This document shows positions 1 to 12,361 of a stretch of DNA of 64,000 nt, in pieces. A program made the position numbers and the translations under genes. Position 1 is the stretch's first letter. Each line of letters opens with the position of its first letter. The notes below the pieces were generated by a model. The model did no database searches. It was not told the origin of the DNA and saw nothing but the letters and a program-made list of their open reading frames with translations. Source of the DNA: Alentia gelatinosa (lineage: Eukaryota; Annelida; Polychaeta; Phyllodocida; Polynoidae); contig OX465583.1 in NCBI GenBank assembly GCA_950022655.1, positions 32,329,360-32,393,359 of the forward strand, written 5' to 3'.

Positions 1-399
1 TCACGTGGCAGGACGGGAGGGTGGACTGGCCAGGCAGGGGACGTAGACCAGGGGGCAGGGTGGCGGGCATGTCGGTAGCCTGTGACCCGGGTGAAGGAAC
101 CCGGGGATCCGGGGCCGTACTCGGAGAGGCGCTGGGGGTGTTCGTGGGGGTGTTTGTGGGTGGTCAAGGTCGGGGCGGAGGTCGCAGTTAGAGTAGAGGT
201 TTAACATGGTGGACGGCTGGGAGTGTGGGGGTGACTGGAAGGGTTGGACGCAGACCGGTACTGCTCCAGGGCGGAGGCCGGTCACCTCCTGTTTAACGTC
301 ACGCCTGGAGGCACACAGGGCGCCGCGCCACCTGGCGTGTGGTCAGGAGATTAATGACCGGCGAGTGGCACCCACCCGGACAGCCACGTCTAAGGTGAA
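1..399. other. GC-rich DNA, no gene seen
   Basis: CpG-bearing, G-rich on the plus strand. Short open frames on both strands show Pro/Arg composition bias and no family resemblance. Confidence 0.5.
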
Positions 400-860
400 G
401 GGTGAAGGGTGAGGGATTGTAAGGAGATGAGGCCTGGAAGTCAGGGGTGGGTAGGAGAGGTGAGGGCACAGGGTGAGGGGCGGGAAGGAGAGATTGGTAG
501 TTGGGCTAGGTGGGGGAGGGGTGGATAGGAAAAGTGAAGGTAGGGGGTAGGGGCGAGGGGTGGGTAGGACAGGTGGTGGTAATGATAGGGGTGAGGGGTG
601 GTTAGGAGAGGTGATGAGTGCAGGTGAGGAAAGAGTATGAGAGGTGAGCGTAGAGGTGGGGTGAAGGATGGTAAGGAAAGGCGAGGGTAGCGGGTAGGGT
701 AGGGTTGTTTAGAAACGGCGAGGGTCGGGCAGTGGTAAGGGGTGGCCAGGAGACGTAATGATAGAGGGTCGAACTGAGGTGTGGATACGGGTGTGGATAC
801 AGGTGTAAAGGAGGAAAGTCGAGAACTGAACTTGGGCCTAAAGGTAAGTTAATGAGATGA
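400..860 (+). repeat. G-rich degenerate minisatellite
   Basis: Repeated GGGTGGGTAGGAGAGGTGAG-like units of roughly 55-60 bp, strongly purine-biased. Open frames on the complement here are composition artefacts. Confidence 0.75.
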
Positions 861-1964
861 GGGTAGGTGGTGGAGGTGAGCATTCTCAATATAAAACATA
901 AACTTTTGTTACGGAAAATCCCTCCTGTACGTCCTGCCTCGGTTGTTTCCTGTTTTCTAGGACCCAATACTGAAATAATTGGTCAGTGATTACTAATAAA
1001 TAGACTCCTTCCTGCGAAAATATTTTTCCTGAAAACCCTGGTGAACTCAGACCAGAGCACAAACAGGGGAACATCCTCATGATTTGTCTGATATTCTCAG
1101 GTATGCAGAAATATTACATATCAGGCCATTTACAAAGATACTTTATTTTCAATTGCTAACGAAACAACAACACCCTACATAACCCTAAAAATTGCCAAAC
1201 CTACAAAAACACAATCAAAATGTTGATGAATGAGATATGGCAAATAACCTAAAGTATTGAGAATCTATCAGTTTTACTTTAGCCTCTCACCCTCTATACG
1301 AAAATCCTTAAATTTGCATAATTCAGGGAATATTTACACTTTAAGGCAAACAATTGCGGCGATGCAATTTGCTACAAAATTCAAGCCAAGGATGGACGTG
1401 AATAAAACGATAAGCGGTCTAACATAGCCCGACAGGTATCAATTTCTGTCAACTCTCGTCCATCGCTTATTGGAAGTTGATCTGTTTTTCAGTCCATAAT
1501 AGCAGGACAGGTATTCATCACGCACTGTAATCCTATTCACTATTAAATATGATAAATATTAAAAGAGGTTTGCATGCAGTATATGAGACGTCTTTCAGCA
1601 CCGTAGATGGGCGATAAAGGGGGTTCCCAGTGTCATTTGTGTAAAGTCAATGTTTACTAAAGCTCCCCCTGCCGGACGCCACATTTGAAACTCAAACACG
1701 ATAGGCGTGATACAGGAGAGCGAAGTTGAGGTATCCAAACAGTGAACCACCTGCTCCAGTTGTCCTACCTGATACCTGTCTGCCCAGGTGTGTTTTTTTT
1801 CTATCAATTTTTTTCTTCCCCCCCTTACTTAATCGAAGGACCTACTTAGTGTACCGGGTCTCTCTCGCTTTTCTGTGAGGACCTCTGTCTAACAGTGACT
1901 CATGGCAGAATGAATAGCGCTCAAGGTATTAAGAGCCAACAGGACGATACTCAGCTATTGCTAT
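861..1964. other. No feature recognised
   Basis: AT-rich unique-looking sequence without splice-framed coding segments or clear repeats. Confidence 0.5.
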
Positions 1965-2235
1965 GTGTCAGTTGAGGTTGGAGAAAAAGTGGAAATATTT
2001 TTCATGCAAAGTTTGCTGCCTCAAAAAAACTAAGAAATTGTGGAAAGGACTTCGGTATCAACCAGGGCATGAAGTTAGGGGTGTGTGGGGAGGTTCAAAC
2101 CAATGTTTTATTTGTGTAAATTAGGCTCAATCAATATGATTTTTATTTCGCACAAGGAGAATGATTTTATGTACTGAAAATGAAAAGTGGATTTCCATGG
2201 TAGAATGGAAAGCTCGCATCTCTATATGAGTTGGC
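1965..2235 (+). repeat. Rep1 dispersed repeat copy
   Basis: Family marker order: AAAAAGTGGAAATATTTTTC, GCTGCCTC, a GAGGTTCAAACCA-type block, TTTATTTGTGT, GAAAATGAAAAGTGGATTTC, ATGGAAAGCT. About 260 bp long when complete; no coding potential. Confidence 0.7.
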
Positions 2236-2609
2236 TGTGTAGGCAATGTTGAACAGATGCATGGTAGACTGCAGAGAGCACGCCCACAATAATCAAGTGT
2301 CAGAAAGTGCTGTAAACTCTTGGACAAATTTACGGGTGTGCCTTCCTGCTTGAAATTTCAATTAAACATAATTAATAGGAATATTTGTACCCCTGTATTT
2401 ATTCCTAGCATCTTTACAGAGATTCAATAACAGCTAGAAACCTCTGTGAGAGAATGGTTATGACTTCTTCAGCTTATAGCTGTTAAGAGGGCTGTCCCAT
2501 GATGTGTGCCGGGGTGGACGAGCGATTCCTAATGATATGAGCTGGTTAGGGGTAGGTGCGGCTGGTAGGGCAAATGACAAGCGATCGTTGGTGGAAGCAG
2601 TCTTCTTTT

Positions 2610-2796
2610 TCCCACTGGTTTATACAACGGGGCTGGTGATCGAATCTATAAGATGAATTCGAGTAGAAATCTCACCCCTACATATTTACCTAGGTGAGGG
2701 TTTTTTTTAGTTCCCACCCAACACAAACATGGTAGAAGACGGACTTTGATATAGCAGTAAGTTTACCACTGATGGGGATGAAGGAGGAAGTGGATG
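2610..2796 (-). mobile_element. SINE body attached to the tRNA-like head
   Basis: Contains ACCTAGGTGAGGG and a T-run; a related body without a tRNA head lies at about 14340-14465 (AACACCACAAACAACATAGT against AACACAAACATGGTAGAAGA here). Confidence 0.5.
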
Positions 2797-2868
2797 CAGT
2801 GGGACTTGCACCCACAACCTTTGTGATTTATAGTCCAGTGCTTTAACCACTGAGCTAGGCTGAATGAA
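2797..2868 (-). mobile_element. tRNA-derived SINE head (minus strand)
   Basis: Reads TAGCTCAGTGGTTAAAGC (A box), then GTTGTGGGTGCAAGTCCCAC (B box with a perfect T-arm stem GTGGG/CCCAC). The acceptor and anticodon stems do not pair well, so this is a SINE promoter rather than a tRNA gene. The SINE body continues leftward to about 2610. Confidence 0.75.
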
Positions 2869-2869
2869 G

Positions 2870-3460
2870 AGGTGGCAAGAGGTGAATTCAAGAAGTAAGT
2901 TGGATGACAGACTGCCTAGAGGTTGGTGCGGGATGAAAAATGGTCGTCAGAGCTACTCAAAAGTGGGTTTAGGTGGTATGCTGAATGTTCAGAGGTGAAT
3001 GCAGGAAGTAAGGTGGATGACTGAGAAGCTGAGACGTGGTTGCAAGTGGTAGGGTGGATGAAAGTGGTGCTTGAATGTGGATACAAGAAGCGAAGTGGAT
3101 GACAGTGGTAATCAGGGATGTGTGCGTGTGGTAGGGTGGATTGCGGAGTTGCTCAGAGGTGATATGGGTGGTAAGGTCAATAGAGTTGCTCAGAGGTGGT
3201 TCTGGGTGGTATGGTGGAAATGCTCTAGGGGAAGCAAATTGGATGACGTGGAAGGTCTTTAGAGCTGGGTGCAGGTGGTAGGGTGGATGGCAGAGCTGCT
3301 CAGGTGGCTGAGGATGGTAGGGTGGAACGTGGAGTTCGTGGATGCGAGAAGCAAAGTGGATGGCAGAGGTGTGCAGAGGTGGTATGGTGGTTTGTTGGAT
3401 GACGGGAGGTGCTTAGAGGTGGTTGCAGGTGGTAGGCTGGATTACGGAGATACTAAGTTA
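2870..3460 (+). repeat. GT/GA-rich minisatellite
   Basis: Units with AGAGGTGGTTGCAGGTGGTA and GGGTGGATGGCAGAGCTGCT repeat about a dozen times with variable spacing. Spurious open frames on the plus strand. Confidence 0.8.
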
Positions 3461-3497
3461 AATTAAAGCAAGCGGGCGCACCTAGCGCTACCACTAG

Positions 3498-3511
3498 CCA
3501 CGAGGTGGCGG
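3498..3511 (+). promoter_or_regulatory. CTCF-like motif
   Basis: CCACGAGGTGGCGG fits the bilaterian CTCF core CCASYAGRKGGC with little deviation. Motif only. Confidence 0.4.
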
Positions 3512-4052
3512 GGTGGTGCAACCTACGGCAAATACCATGAAATATGCACAGCCTATCAGCCTGATTCATTTATAAACAGACGGGGGATGCGTGTTCACAA
3601 AACCCCCTCCAGATATTAATCTAATCGCCGCGGAGTGTGCCGGCCCGCTGTGTGCTCGCGACGGGGGGAGAGCGGGTCACGGGCCGCCGCTCAAGTGTGT
3701 CTGCCGTGTTTGTATTTGTAGGAGTCGATCGGCTAATGGCAGTAATGGCAATGATACTCTGACGTCGTCACCGCTCTGTATAACTCACCTGACCGCCGCT
3801 CCCGCTCACAACCGCTCCCCACGTGACATGACACCCGCGTAATATGATTGGTTGAGCTGCTCAGTGAGAGTGGCGTATGCCGATACCCGCAGGCTCTGCG
3901 CCCTCCCACGCAGCCCCGGCGCCTTATGCTTATAGCTACGTGTAGGGCCTAATCTACAACCCCTTGCATACAAACACCTATATACATGTAATGCACGTAT
4001 GCATAATGATATATACCGACTTACAGACATGGGAAAAAGACACATCCTAAAT

Positions 4053-4285
4053 CAGGAATAACAGTTGTGGTCAGGAAAAAGGTGGAAACACGTTTCATGT
4101 TGAATTCGATACCCTAGATTCACCTGAGCTGGCCATAGCGTGGGGATGGGGGTCTGAAGGGAGGTTCAACCCACTGTTTTATTTTTGAGCATAAGGCTAA
4201 ATTAGCATAATCGTTGATTTACGCAAGAATACAAAATTCTATATACCAAAAATGAAAAATTGGATTTCTATGGAAATGTGGAAAT
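4053..4285 (+). repeat. Rep1 copy
   Basis: Near full length, beginning CAGGAATAACAGTTGTGGTC and ending after GGATTTCTATGGAAATGTGG. Confidence 0.7.
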
Positions 4286-5718
4286 ATTAAATACTGGTTA
4301 CTACACAGCCATGTATATGTATCTCCTTTGAGATGCAGAAGCTCAGAGCGTCACTCAAAATATGTTGTCCTAGGAAGCGGGGAAAAACAAAATTTATAGA
4401 TAATAGAGGTTGCGTTCCCAGCAAGTGTCCGCTTAGGCGGGGAGGCCCTCAGTTGAAAGACATAAAGCATGACACATGAAAAACACTTAGACATGTGCAC
4501 AAATAAAAGGGTGACCCACATGTCGACATATGCAAGAGCATCCACAAGGCAAATCTATAGACACATGTACACTCATAAACACAGACATATAGAGGGTTCT
4601 ACAGACACACGCAGGCATGCACACAGAGCTGAATGGGGACCACCCCTCTCCGCCCAACACACACACACAGACACACCTTTACAAGGGCCTCCTCCGGATA
4701 TCGACCGTCACCCAGTGTTTACCCGGATTCCCGCCGGGGGGCGTCATACAAAGAGGTGCTGACCCCTGGTGGTGCGAGCGGACAATACGTCAGCCCCGTT
4801 ACAACGCGTCGGGCGGGAGGGACGTAGGGGGTGCAGCGCTCCCATGTTTTGCCAGCAACATCTCAGGCCTAATTGAATTGAACTAATTTCATACATGGAT
4901 GACCCCCATTAGCTGCGATGATCCAGGCAGAGCGAGTAGGGGTGGGGGTGAGGATTTGTGACGTGCGACGGGCGCGGATGCTGGGTGCAAATATTTGACT
5001 TCCATATATGGTGTTTGCAGGGCATGTCCTAGCGGACCCACCTAATCAATTACACGTTGTTTACATGTCAAAGATGCCACGGGCCTGTAGTGGATAAGTC
5101 AATTAGATCTTTCCGTGCGTCGGAAGCACCGCACTCCCACCAGTACCCCTGCCGTCCTCTACTCCTACACCCCCTTCCCCTCCACCCCGTTGTACACGCA
5201 GGCCGCCTGGTTTAATTAAGTATTAATTGCCGCCAGCCGTGGAGCCGCCAAAGGCCAACACCGGCGACGGTGAAGATGAGACACAATGAAAAAAGTTGCG
5301 ATCCCAGCAATCTGCTCACTCTTAAACAAAACGCGCCTTAATCACCACTGATTATTAAAATATTTCCCCCGGAAAAAAAAAAGAATCATCATCATAATCA
5401 TAATAATCATCTGAGGGTTGTGGGGAGGTGGAGGGTAGGCGGGGCGGGGTGCGGGTGCGGGTGACGGCGGTGTGACAGCAGCCTCCGCGAGCCGGGCTCA
5501 TTACCGTAGGAATGGTCAGTGTCAACGGTGCCTGACAGCAGCCCCTGACAGCAGCCTATGACAGCACCAGCATCCACAGATCAAAAATTCACGAGTTCTG
5601 TAATTCCTAACACGCGTTAGATAATTGATTGGTTAATTTAATTGATGCGTTTATACGGCAGGCCGGGCGCCGCGCGTCGCCGAGACGTGTCATTAACGCC
5701 CGGGTCCCGCGCCCCGCG

Positions 5719-5726
5719 TGACGTCA
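5719..5726 (+). promoter_or_regulatory. Full CRE-type site in a CpG-rich island
   Basis: TGACGTCA within CGCGTGACGTCATGGCG; a second ACGTCAC core follows at about 5764. The island (5.43-5.9 kb) looks promoter- or enhancer-like but no gene is attached to it here. Confidence 0.35.
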
Positions 5727-6224
5727 TGGCGTCCCGCGCGCCCTGTTAAAAACCTCTTTGAAGCGACGTCACCAGCGGTAAACTGACAGCGAACGCCAGC
5801 GCCGGTCATCAGCGGCCTCCTGTCGCCGTCACGGGGTCTCTATTAACGGGATATGAAAGCACGTCACGTGTCGTGCGTCTCTCCGCTAGACATCGCGAAA
5901 CAACGCGCGAGTACACGTGAGGCGACTCGTTTTGTTTACGGACTTATAGATATTAGGCAGAACTACGACACATATAGAAAGTGCGGGAAGTATGTCATAT
6001 CATTCTTTTTAATCATAAAAGTTGGGTTTTTTCTCTCCGAAATTTCAAATTACCATTGCTGAATTAGAGCTTGGAGGTTGTGAGGTTTTTTTCAATGTAG
6101 GAGCAGTGATAGTCATGATGGTCGATATGGCGGCGGGGATTTTGTCTGCGACTTTAAGCAAAATACCAGGTGAGGTGCGCTAAAGGATATTAAATAGAAT
6201 ATATCAATTAGAACATATCACATA

Positions 6225-6528
6225 TTATCCTACCCCTAATATAAAATCCCATAGGTTTAACATTGGGTTTCCGTATGCCACGCTGACTGGCATACGGAGT
6301 TTTATATGCCACTAGTGGCATACAGCATTGTTATCACGTAATATTCCAAAATCGAGGAGATAGGGTAGGATAAAATCAAAACCTGATTCGTTTTAATCTT
6401 GACCATCGCATTCCACTCCTGAAATTTTGGCTCCGGACTTCACTCGGCTTCGCCTCATGAAGTCACTTTGCCAAACTTCAGTCGTGGAATACGGTGGACA
6501 AGATTAAACCTCATCCAGTTTTACGATA
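6225..6528 (+). mobile_element. Double-hairpin MITE, copy 1
   Basis: Two abutting foldbacks. Hairpin A (6225-6373) opens TTATCCTACCCC and closes GGGTAGGATAA, with inner stems (GTATGCCACGCTGACTGGCA; TATGCCACTAGTGGCATA). Hairpin B (6378-6523) has ~39-bp arms ending GCATTCCAC/GTGGAATACGG around a GC-rich core (CTCGGCTTCGCCTC). No coding capacity. Confidence 0.8.
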
Positions 6529-7104
6529 GTACGCATTAAATAGAGTATATGATCAAAGGTGACTCGAATAGTAGCGCCATCTTCACGAGTTGCATTAGGA
6601 ATCCTAAGTCCACCAGCGGATAGTCATGGAAACCAGGGTGGGCAATGTCCCCTCTAGCGGAAACGTGGTCTATAAGATTAGAATGATAGACAAGCATTGA
6701 AACCGAATCTGAAGGTACAACACACCCGAAAAAAATGTCGTTCTTGCTATACTACTACCGTCGGCATACGTCGGTTCCTTGGACAAATGACCATGCATTG
6801 GAACATATTTGATTTATTTGTCATCTACTTATGCTTTGGGATTACAAAAATATAAGAGCAAAATATTTCAAATCATGTATAAATAGTATATTCATTTATA
6901 TGATGAATATACTTTCAGACCTTTATAATGGGATATAATCCCCATACAGCGATTCATTTATCTCAGCAATGTCGTTCTAAAATTTTATTCCACAGTTTAA
7001 GAATTCCTGGTGCCTATTTATTAATCATAGCAAATAGACCATATATAGTGACATGATTCATACACTAAGTAAAGAGGTAACCAATCCATACACTAAGATG
7101 ACAT

Positions 7105-7360
7105 ATGTACACAGGGATATGAGATCTGGTAAGAAGTGGACATATTTACATGTGGAATTTCTTGCCTCTGAGGGAGCCACACAAACCAGGGAACACGTTG
7201 GTGTCAGCAATGGCGTAGGGCTTTAAGTACGTGGATTGTACTGGTATGAATGAGTCTCAATTTACATTATCTTTGTTTTACAAAAGGAAAGAAAATCTTA
7301 TATTCTGAAAGTTTACATTTATGTCCAGTGAAGAATGGCAAGCTGCAGTGTCTGTAATGC
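7105..7360 (+). repeat. Rep1 copy
   Basis: Diverged copy: ACAGGGATATGAGATCTGG, ACATGTGGAATTTCTTGCCT, AATGAGTCTCAATTTACATT. Confidence 0.6.
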
Positions 7361-7689
7361 ACATATGGAGAACACCTCTGGCCCCTGGTTCCACTAGACA
7401 ATAGTAACCCCGTAACAACTTCTCTTACACTTTCTATTTCAATCCCAGCCTCCAGCAACTAGCCCCCACTTCCATCAAACCCCTCCCCTCAACCTGCACC
7501 CCTTCCTCACCTAACTCGATCCCACCTGCAGGCCTGACCCGCCCTAACACCATTTGTACACAAGCCACTGGTCACAACCGCATTCGCTAGCTGGAATTTC
7601 ATTAACTTTAATCGAGCACGAACAAAGCGTAATAGGGAATAAAGGGGAATAAATAGCGTGTTTGTCCACCGTGTTTCCATTATGGTGAA

Positions 7690-8110
7690 TGAGGGTGGGA
7701 GGTGCTGCAGGACAGGGAGGGGTGAGAGTGAGATGGGGCACTGACAGGCAGAAGGTGCGAGGTGCGCAGAGGAGGTGTAGCTATAGATACCTGGCGGTAG
7801 ATACTGATAGACAATTGACAGACAGTATCTGATAGATAGTAGAGAGGATAGGAGCCAGAGGTAGATACAAAGAGATAGTAAGCAGTTCGGCATATAATTT
7901 GGCAATGGGTAGGGAGCGGCAGGCAGCAAGAGGTGGGCAGAGAGAGGCAGAGACTCAGACAAGATGCAGTGAGAAGAAGAATGGGTATTGAAAAGCATGT
8001 AAAAGAAGGCAGGCAGAAAGTAGCAGGCAATGAAAGGCAGGTAGAGAGAGCTGAGAACCCAGAGACAGAGACAGAGGGAGCTGGGGTTTCTGAATAGAAA
8101 TGAAATATGT
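7690..8110 (+). repeat. Purine-rich / GATA-like low-complexity tract
   Basis: Includes TAGATACTGATAGACAATTG, CTGATAGATAGTAGAGAGG and GCAGGCAG runs. The 218-codon minus-strand frame across it is Leu/Ser/Pro-rich composition noise. Confidence 0.7.
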
Positions 8111-8808
8111 GAGATTTCTAGGGAGGATGTAGTCAGTAAAAAGGAGGGTTTCGGCAATATCAAGGTGGTGATATCAGGTATTGTGTGTTATCTAGGTGCA
8201 CGTGGTAATAGAAATACATAAATATTCTTGGTTAGTTGATGGTGTTTTTGCCGTTGCTACGGCCAGCGTGATATCACAGTGAGACCAAATTTATCATATG
8301 AGGATAACAGACTTGCAGAAAACTCCAGATACCGTGATCTACAGGCAAGCATGCAATCAACTGATCCATTATCGCACCCTATGAGGTGTAGAATGTACAT
8401 GGGTGATGTTTGAAGGTGTGTATGTGTTATAAAGTCTAGGTTGTATGTGGGGATGTACTGGAACAACCCATGAGACTGCACCGTCGGGCGGGGCGGGGGT
8501 CAGAGCAGGATGGCTTGCTGTGGGCTATGAGAGATGGATGTAGCGGACATGACACTTCATGTGAGAAGTGCTATTAGGGCTGCTAGAACACTGACCCGAG
8601 GCTGAAACACGAGCAGGACTGAGCAAGTTGTGAGTTGATAAGAAGGAAATTGGTACATACTATTTATTGTGGGTACATACCTAAGAGAAGGCCTATTTAA
8701 AGGCATTTAAGAATAAACTATTGTGAAATTAACTCGGAGTATTCATCTTAAAAAAGGCATGAGAAGATATGGAATTTACAGCTTCCAACTTTCTGTTTAA
8801 TGTATAGG

Positions 8809-9030
8809 GATGTCAGGTGGGTCAGAAAAGTAAAAATATTTTTCACGTGGAATTAACTACCTCAGAGAGACGCAGATATGTGGAAAACAAATCACCTCCA
8901 GTGTCGGAGTGGGGCTGAGAGACTGTGGGGATGTTCAAACATGTTCTGTTGGTAAGAATGAGGCTCAATTAATATCTTTATTTTACATGAGGAAAAGTCA
9001 TCTCCGTTTAATGTAGACAGGTTCTATGAA
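8809..9030 (+). repeat. Rep1 copy
   Basis: Begins ATAGGGATGTCAGGTGGGTC and keeps CACGTGGAATTAACTACCTC and AATGAGGCTCAATTAATATC; the 3' part is shortened. Confidence 0.65.
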
Positions 9031-10866
9031 CGCAGGTTAACGTAAGTAATATATCTAATAGACAGAATTTCAAAACTAATTCCTGATTAGTGATATAACA
9101 TCGTACAAGAACTTCTTAAGAACATGCCAATAACGATCATCACTTGTGAACATTCAAGTTTCCTCAATATGATATTAATCTAAATTTGCTCGAAATATGT
9201 GAATATCTATCAATTAACATAGATATTGATACTTTTAAATCTCATATCTGATAAACGTATTCAACTTCTATTAATAGTAAAATGACAACACACGAGAGGT
9301 TTTGGGATGAGATTGGGGTGGATAGTAGACTTTTTCTTGGGATAATGACTTAGAAGGAGGCGTTAAAGTGACTCTTACTTGCATCCGTCGCTATAAAATG
9401 GTGACAATATTACAAGGTACATCTTTCTTTCAGGCTTCACCTCAGAAAATAATGAGCTTATGGATTAGCTTTCCCGCCCCCATTACTTGTTATAGTGTGT
9501 TGATACAATCACCCGCAGTTTTATGGAGAGGAGCGATATGGATTTAATATGGATATAAAAAAAGCAGGGAGAGGACTTGTTCAAACCAGATGTGGGCTTT
9601 GCTGAATGTGCGTAACGTGATTGAACGTGGGGAGCACGCCTAGAAACACGTAACAGACACGAGATATTCAAATAGTCGTATTACATCGCCAACAAAGTCC
9701 TCTAAATACCTACAGCAATCACATTGTCGCTCAGCTGAAAGACGTCGTATGAAACATAATCCTCCAAATCAGAAAGTCCCCGTCTTAGTTATTAATGTAT
9801 TATGAGGGAACAAACAAATCCAGTCAACAGTGAAGTGACTACATTTCTACCAAGTTCTCTTTTCTCTTCGCCCGCATCGAAAGTTCGACATCTCGTAGCG
9901 TCACCTAAATTTGAAATTTGATGAGGTGGAAGCCCTTGGGAGCAGAAATAATTCTTTCCGTTAACAGGTACATATTGTTATACGTCCGCTGAGGCCATCC
10001 GAGGTAACAGTTTGGATTAGGGATGGGGAGCGTTAGGGGGATTTAATCTCGCCAAATCTGCGAGCAGCTCTTTAAGTGGGATACCGTTACACAACACACA
10101 TCAGTGCATGTAACCCAAGTCTACCCCGCGCTAAAATACAATCACCGGCCAAATAAAGTTAGTCAAATGTTTGTGAAAATAGCCCCGGCCGGCGACGGCG
10201 GCTGAGCCTGCTGAGAGTAGCTCATAGTCACTCGGAGCTGCTCAGCCCTAATCTGCTCCACTGTGCTCAGCACCTCAATAATCTCACTTTAAAGACTGAT
10301 TCAGCGACCAGATAGCGTCGGGGAAAGTAGTCGCCGGCGCTCTATTAAAACATATCGAATTACTGTGAACCAGAGTTGTTCATCAATTTTCTCTGCTTGG
10401 GAGATGAGCGCGTGAGGGGTGGTTTATTCGAGGCCTAGGGCATTCTTGTCTAAGGAGATAAGGCGCGGGGAGTAGGGATAGCGGGGAGTGGGTGCTGCCC
10501 CCAAACCCCAGCACCTCTGAATGGGATATATTTAACGAGACCCACGAATGATACTCAGAGCTAATCCCCGCTCATCGTGGAGGTAATTTAGCCGCGCCCG
10601 ACTCCCGCCGCCGCCGCCGCTTCTCCCACCCTTCTTCAAACTCAATTTCCCGTGAAAATAATCGTATCATAAGGCTTCATCATAATTCCGTCGCAATTGT
10701 GAAGTCCGCCGACTGCGTAATTCACACCGAACTGGGGGCACAATTACGCCCTCTGGTGGGAAGGCGGCGGCGGCCGGCGGGGCTCGTGGCCTCTGATTGG
10801 TTGAATGAGACGCCAAGGAACGCGCGCCCGCGGGGTCACCACATTGGGGTCCAGGGGCCGGGTGAC

Positions 10867-10882
10867 CCGCTAGATGGCGCGG
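10867..10882 (+). promoter_or_regulatory. CTCF-like motif in a CpG-rich island
   Basis: CCGCTAGATGGCGCGG, good core match, inside the 10.5-11 kb GC-rich block. Confidence 0.4.
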
Positions 10883-12288
10883 TTGCTGATGGCGGCGCCG
10901 CAGAAAAATCGTTATTAGCGTTCCATCTCTGGCCGTTTCTAGCGGCATCAAACTCCATCGCTCTTCTTTTTCCTACCGCCACCCCCACCCCTAACAACCG
11001 TTTAGACTGGCCTCAGTCCCTATGTCCTACTCCTCGCCATCCCTTTCCCTTTCATCCACCTCAACTGAACCAGAGGTTTAATACCTCGGCATAGCATAGG
11101 GAGGTTACGCATTATAATGTGTTTTATCCAGATTTTGTTTAATCATCTAATGAATTCCCATTATCAAAGACTTGAGCAAGTCTACCCACCCACTCCCCTC
11201 CCCTGGTTCGCCCCGCGGCCACCAATGGCGCCATTTCCTCCTCCCCTCATTCTGCCACTGGTGGCCCAGGGCGAGCGCCAAACTTTGTAATTCCTGCTCC
11301 CGGAAATCGGCTTAGTTAGCTGTCACGGGCGGGCTTTTGTTTATTCCCGCCGTGACTGCACTTTGTTAGCGTCAAAACAACGTCCCGCCAGCGTCTCGCC
11401 AGCCTTCCTTAACTATAGGTGTCTATACAAGGACGGTATACCTCAGTCTGTAATGCGTGCATGGTGCAGGGATGGAGTTTCAGCAATGTCCCTGTGTTTC
11501 TCGCCTGCCTGTCAATCTCATCACAAAGATTTGATCTCGCCACGATATGACCCTAGTAGTTACTATAGTGTAATACACAACCAACCAACCACCATATAGA
11601 TGCCTACTAGCGTCCTACGGGCGTCTCACGTAATATCAGCGTTTCCCTTGCACCGGCCGCCGGAAACTCGGTCTCTACGCAAGCGTAGTGTTCGAGAGGT
11701 CGTGAAAGGTGAGGGATCGACCAGGGGATGGATGGCTGGAGTGAAGGGGGAAGTACTAGGGGAGGGGTAAGGTCTTAGGTGAAAGGAGTCGTCTCCAAGA
11801 GAGGGCACTGCCAAGTCACAAGAAGCTCAAGAGCGGCGGTCTTAAAGATGGCGGCCGGGCCGAGCCAAGTGTCAATCTGACGAAATTAGCTCCGGCGGTG
11901 ATACGCTTATGTCCGGGGCCGGGCGCCGCTGGGACCCGACTGCAGTAAGGAGGTAATTAGGACTCGCCGGGGCTCAGCCGGGGGATGAGATGGAAATATA
12001 ATAAGGTGGCGCGACGAGGCCAAATCTAATCTGCCACAGAATCAGGTGCGTCAATACGCCCAATTTGCCCGGCCGTCGCGACATTTGTCTTTTGATCCCC
12101 AGGTTCATTACCGACTAATGAATTAATAATCGCGCGGCGCCCGCCATTCACCCCTGTTTGATGGGCACTATTTGATATCGGAAGCGGCCCCGAGGAGGGT
12201 GGTGGGAGGGGGCGGGGTATGATTTGAGGGCGTGGTGATTGTGTGGGGGAGGGAGGGGTGGGGAGGGTGGAGGGGGTGTCCGGCTTAC

Positions 12289-12361
12289 CTGCGACATGAG
12301 CGCCTCCTGTCGGATGGGCAGGGAGCAAATCACCTGTCTCGCCACGTGATGAGTTACTCGT
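12289..12361 (-). other. Possible orphan exon (73 nt)
   Basis: On the minus strand gagtgcag|ACGAG...TCGCAG|GTAAGC frames an open 24-codon segment reading RVTHHVARQVICSLPIRQEA then LMSQ. The splice-site consensus is good and the composition differs from its surroundings, but I recognise no family and no partner exon. Could equally be regulatory DNA (it holds CACGTG and CAGGTG). Confidence 0.25.

Larger units (their letters stand above)
4286..7104. other. Mostly non-coding; CpG island at 5.43-5.9 kb
   Basis: 4460-4670 is CA-rich low complexity (ACACACACAGACACA). 4690-5330 and 5430-5900 are CpG-rich with CRE-type words and TTAATTAAGTATTAATTG. The remainder is AT-rich, apart from the double-hairpin element at 6225. 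Confidence 0.4.

Noticed and set aside
2797..2868. Possible tRNA gene on the minus strand
   Set aside because: The T arm is perfect, but the acceptor and anticodon stems do not pair; a tRNA-derived SINE explains it.
7507..8163. 218-codon open frame on the minus strand, the longest uninterrupted frame in the window
   Set aside because: It is the complement of a purine-rich, GATA-like low-complexity tract; the product is Leu/Ser/Pro-rich with no family motif.
10699..11094. 131-codon plus-strand frame
   Set aside because: Lies in a CpG-rich island where stops are rare by composition; Arg/Pro/Gly bias and no family resemblance.
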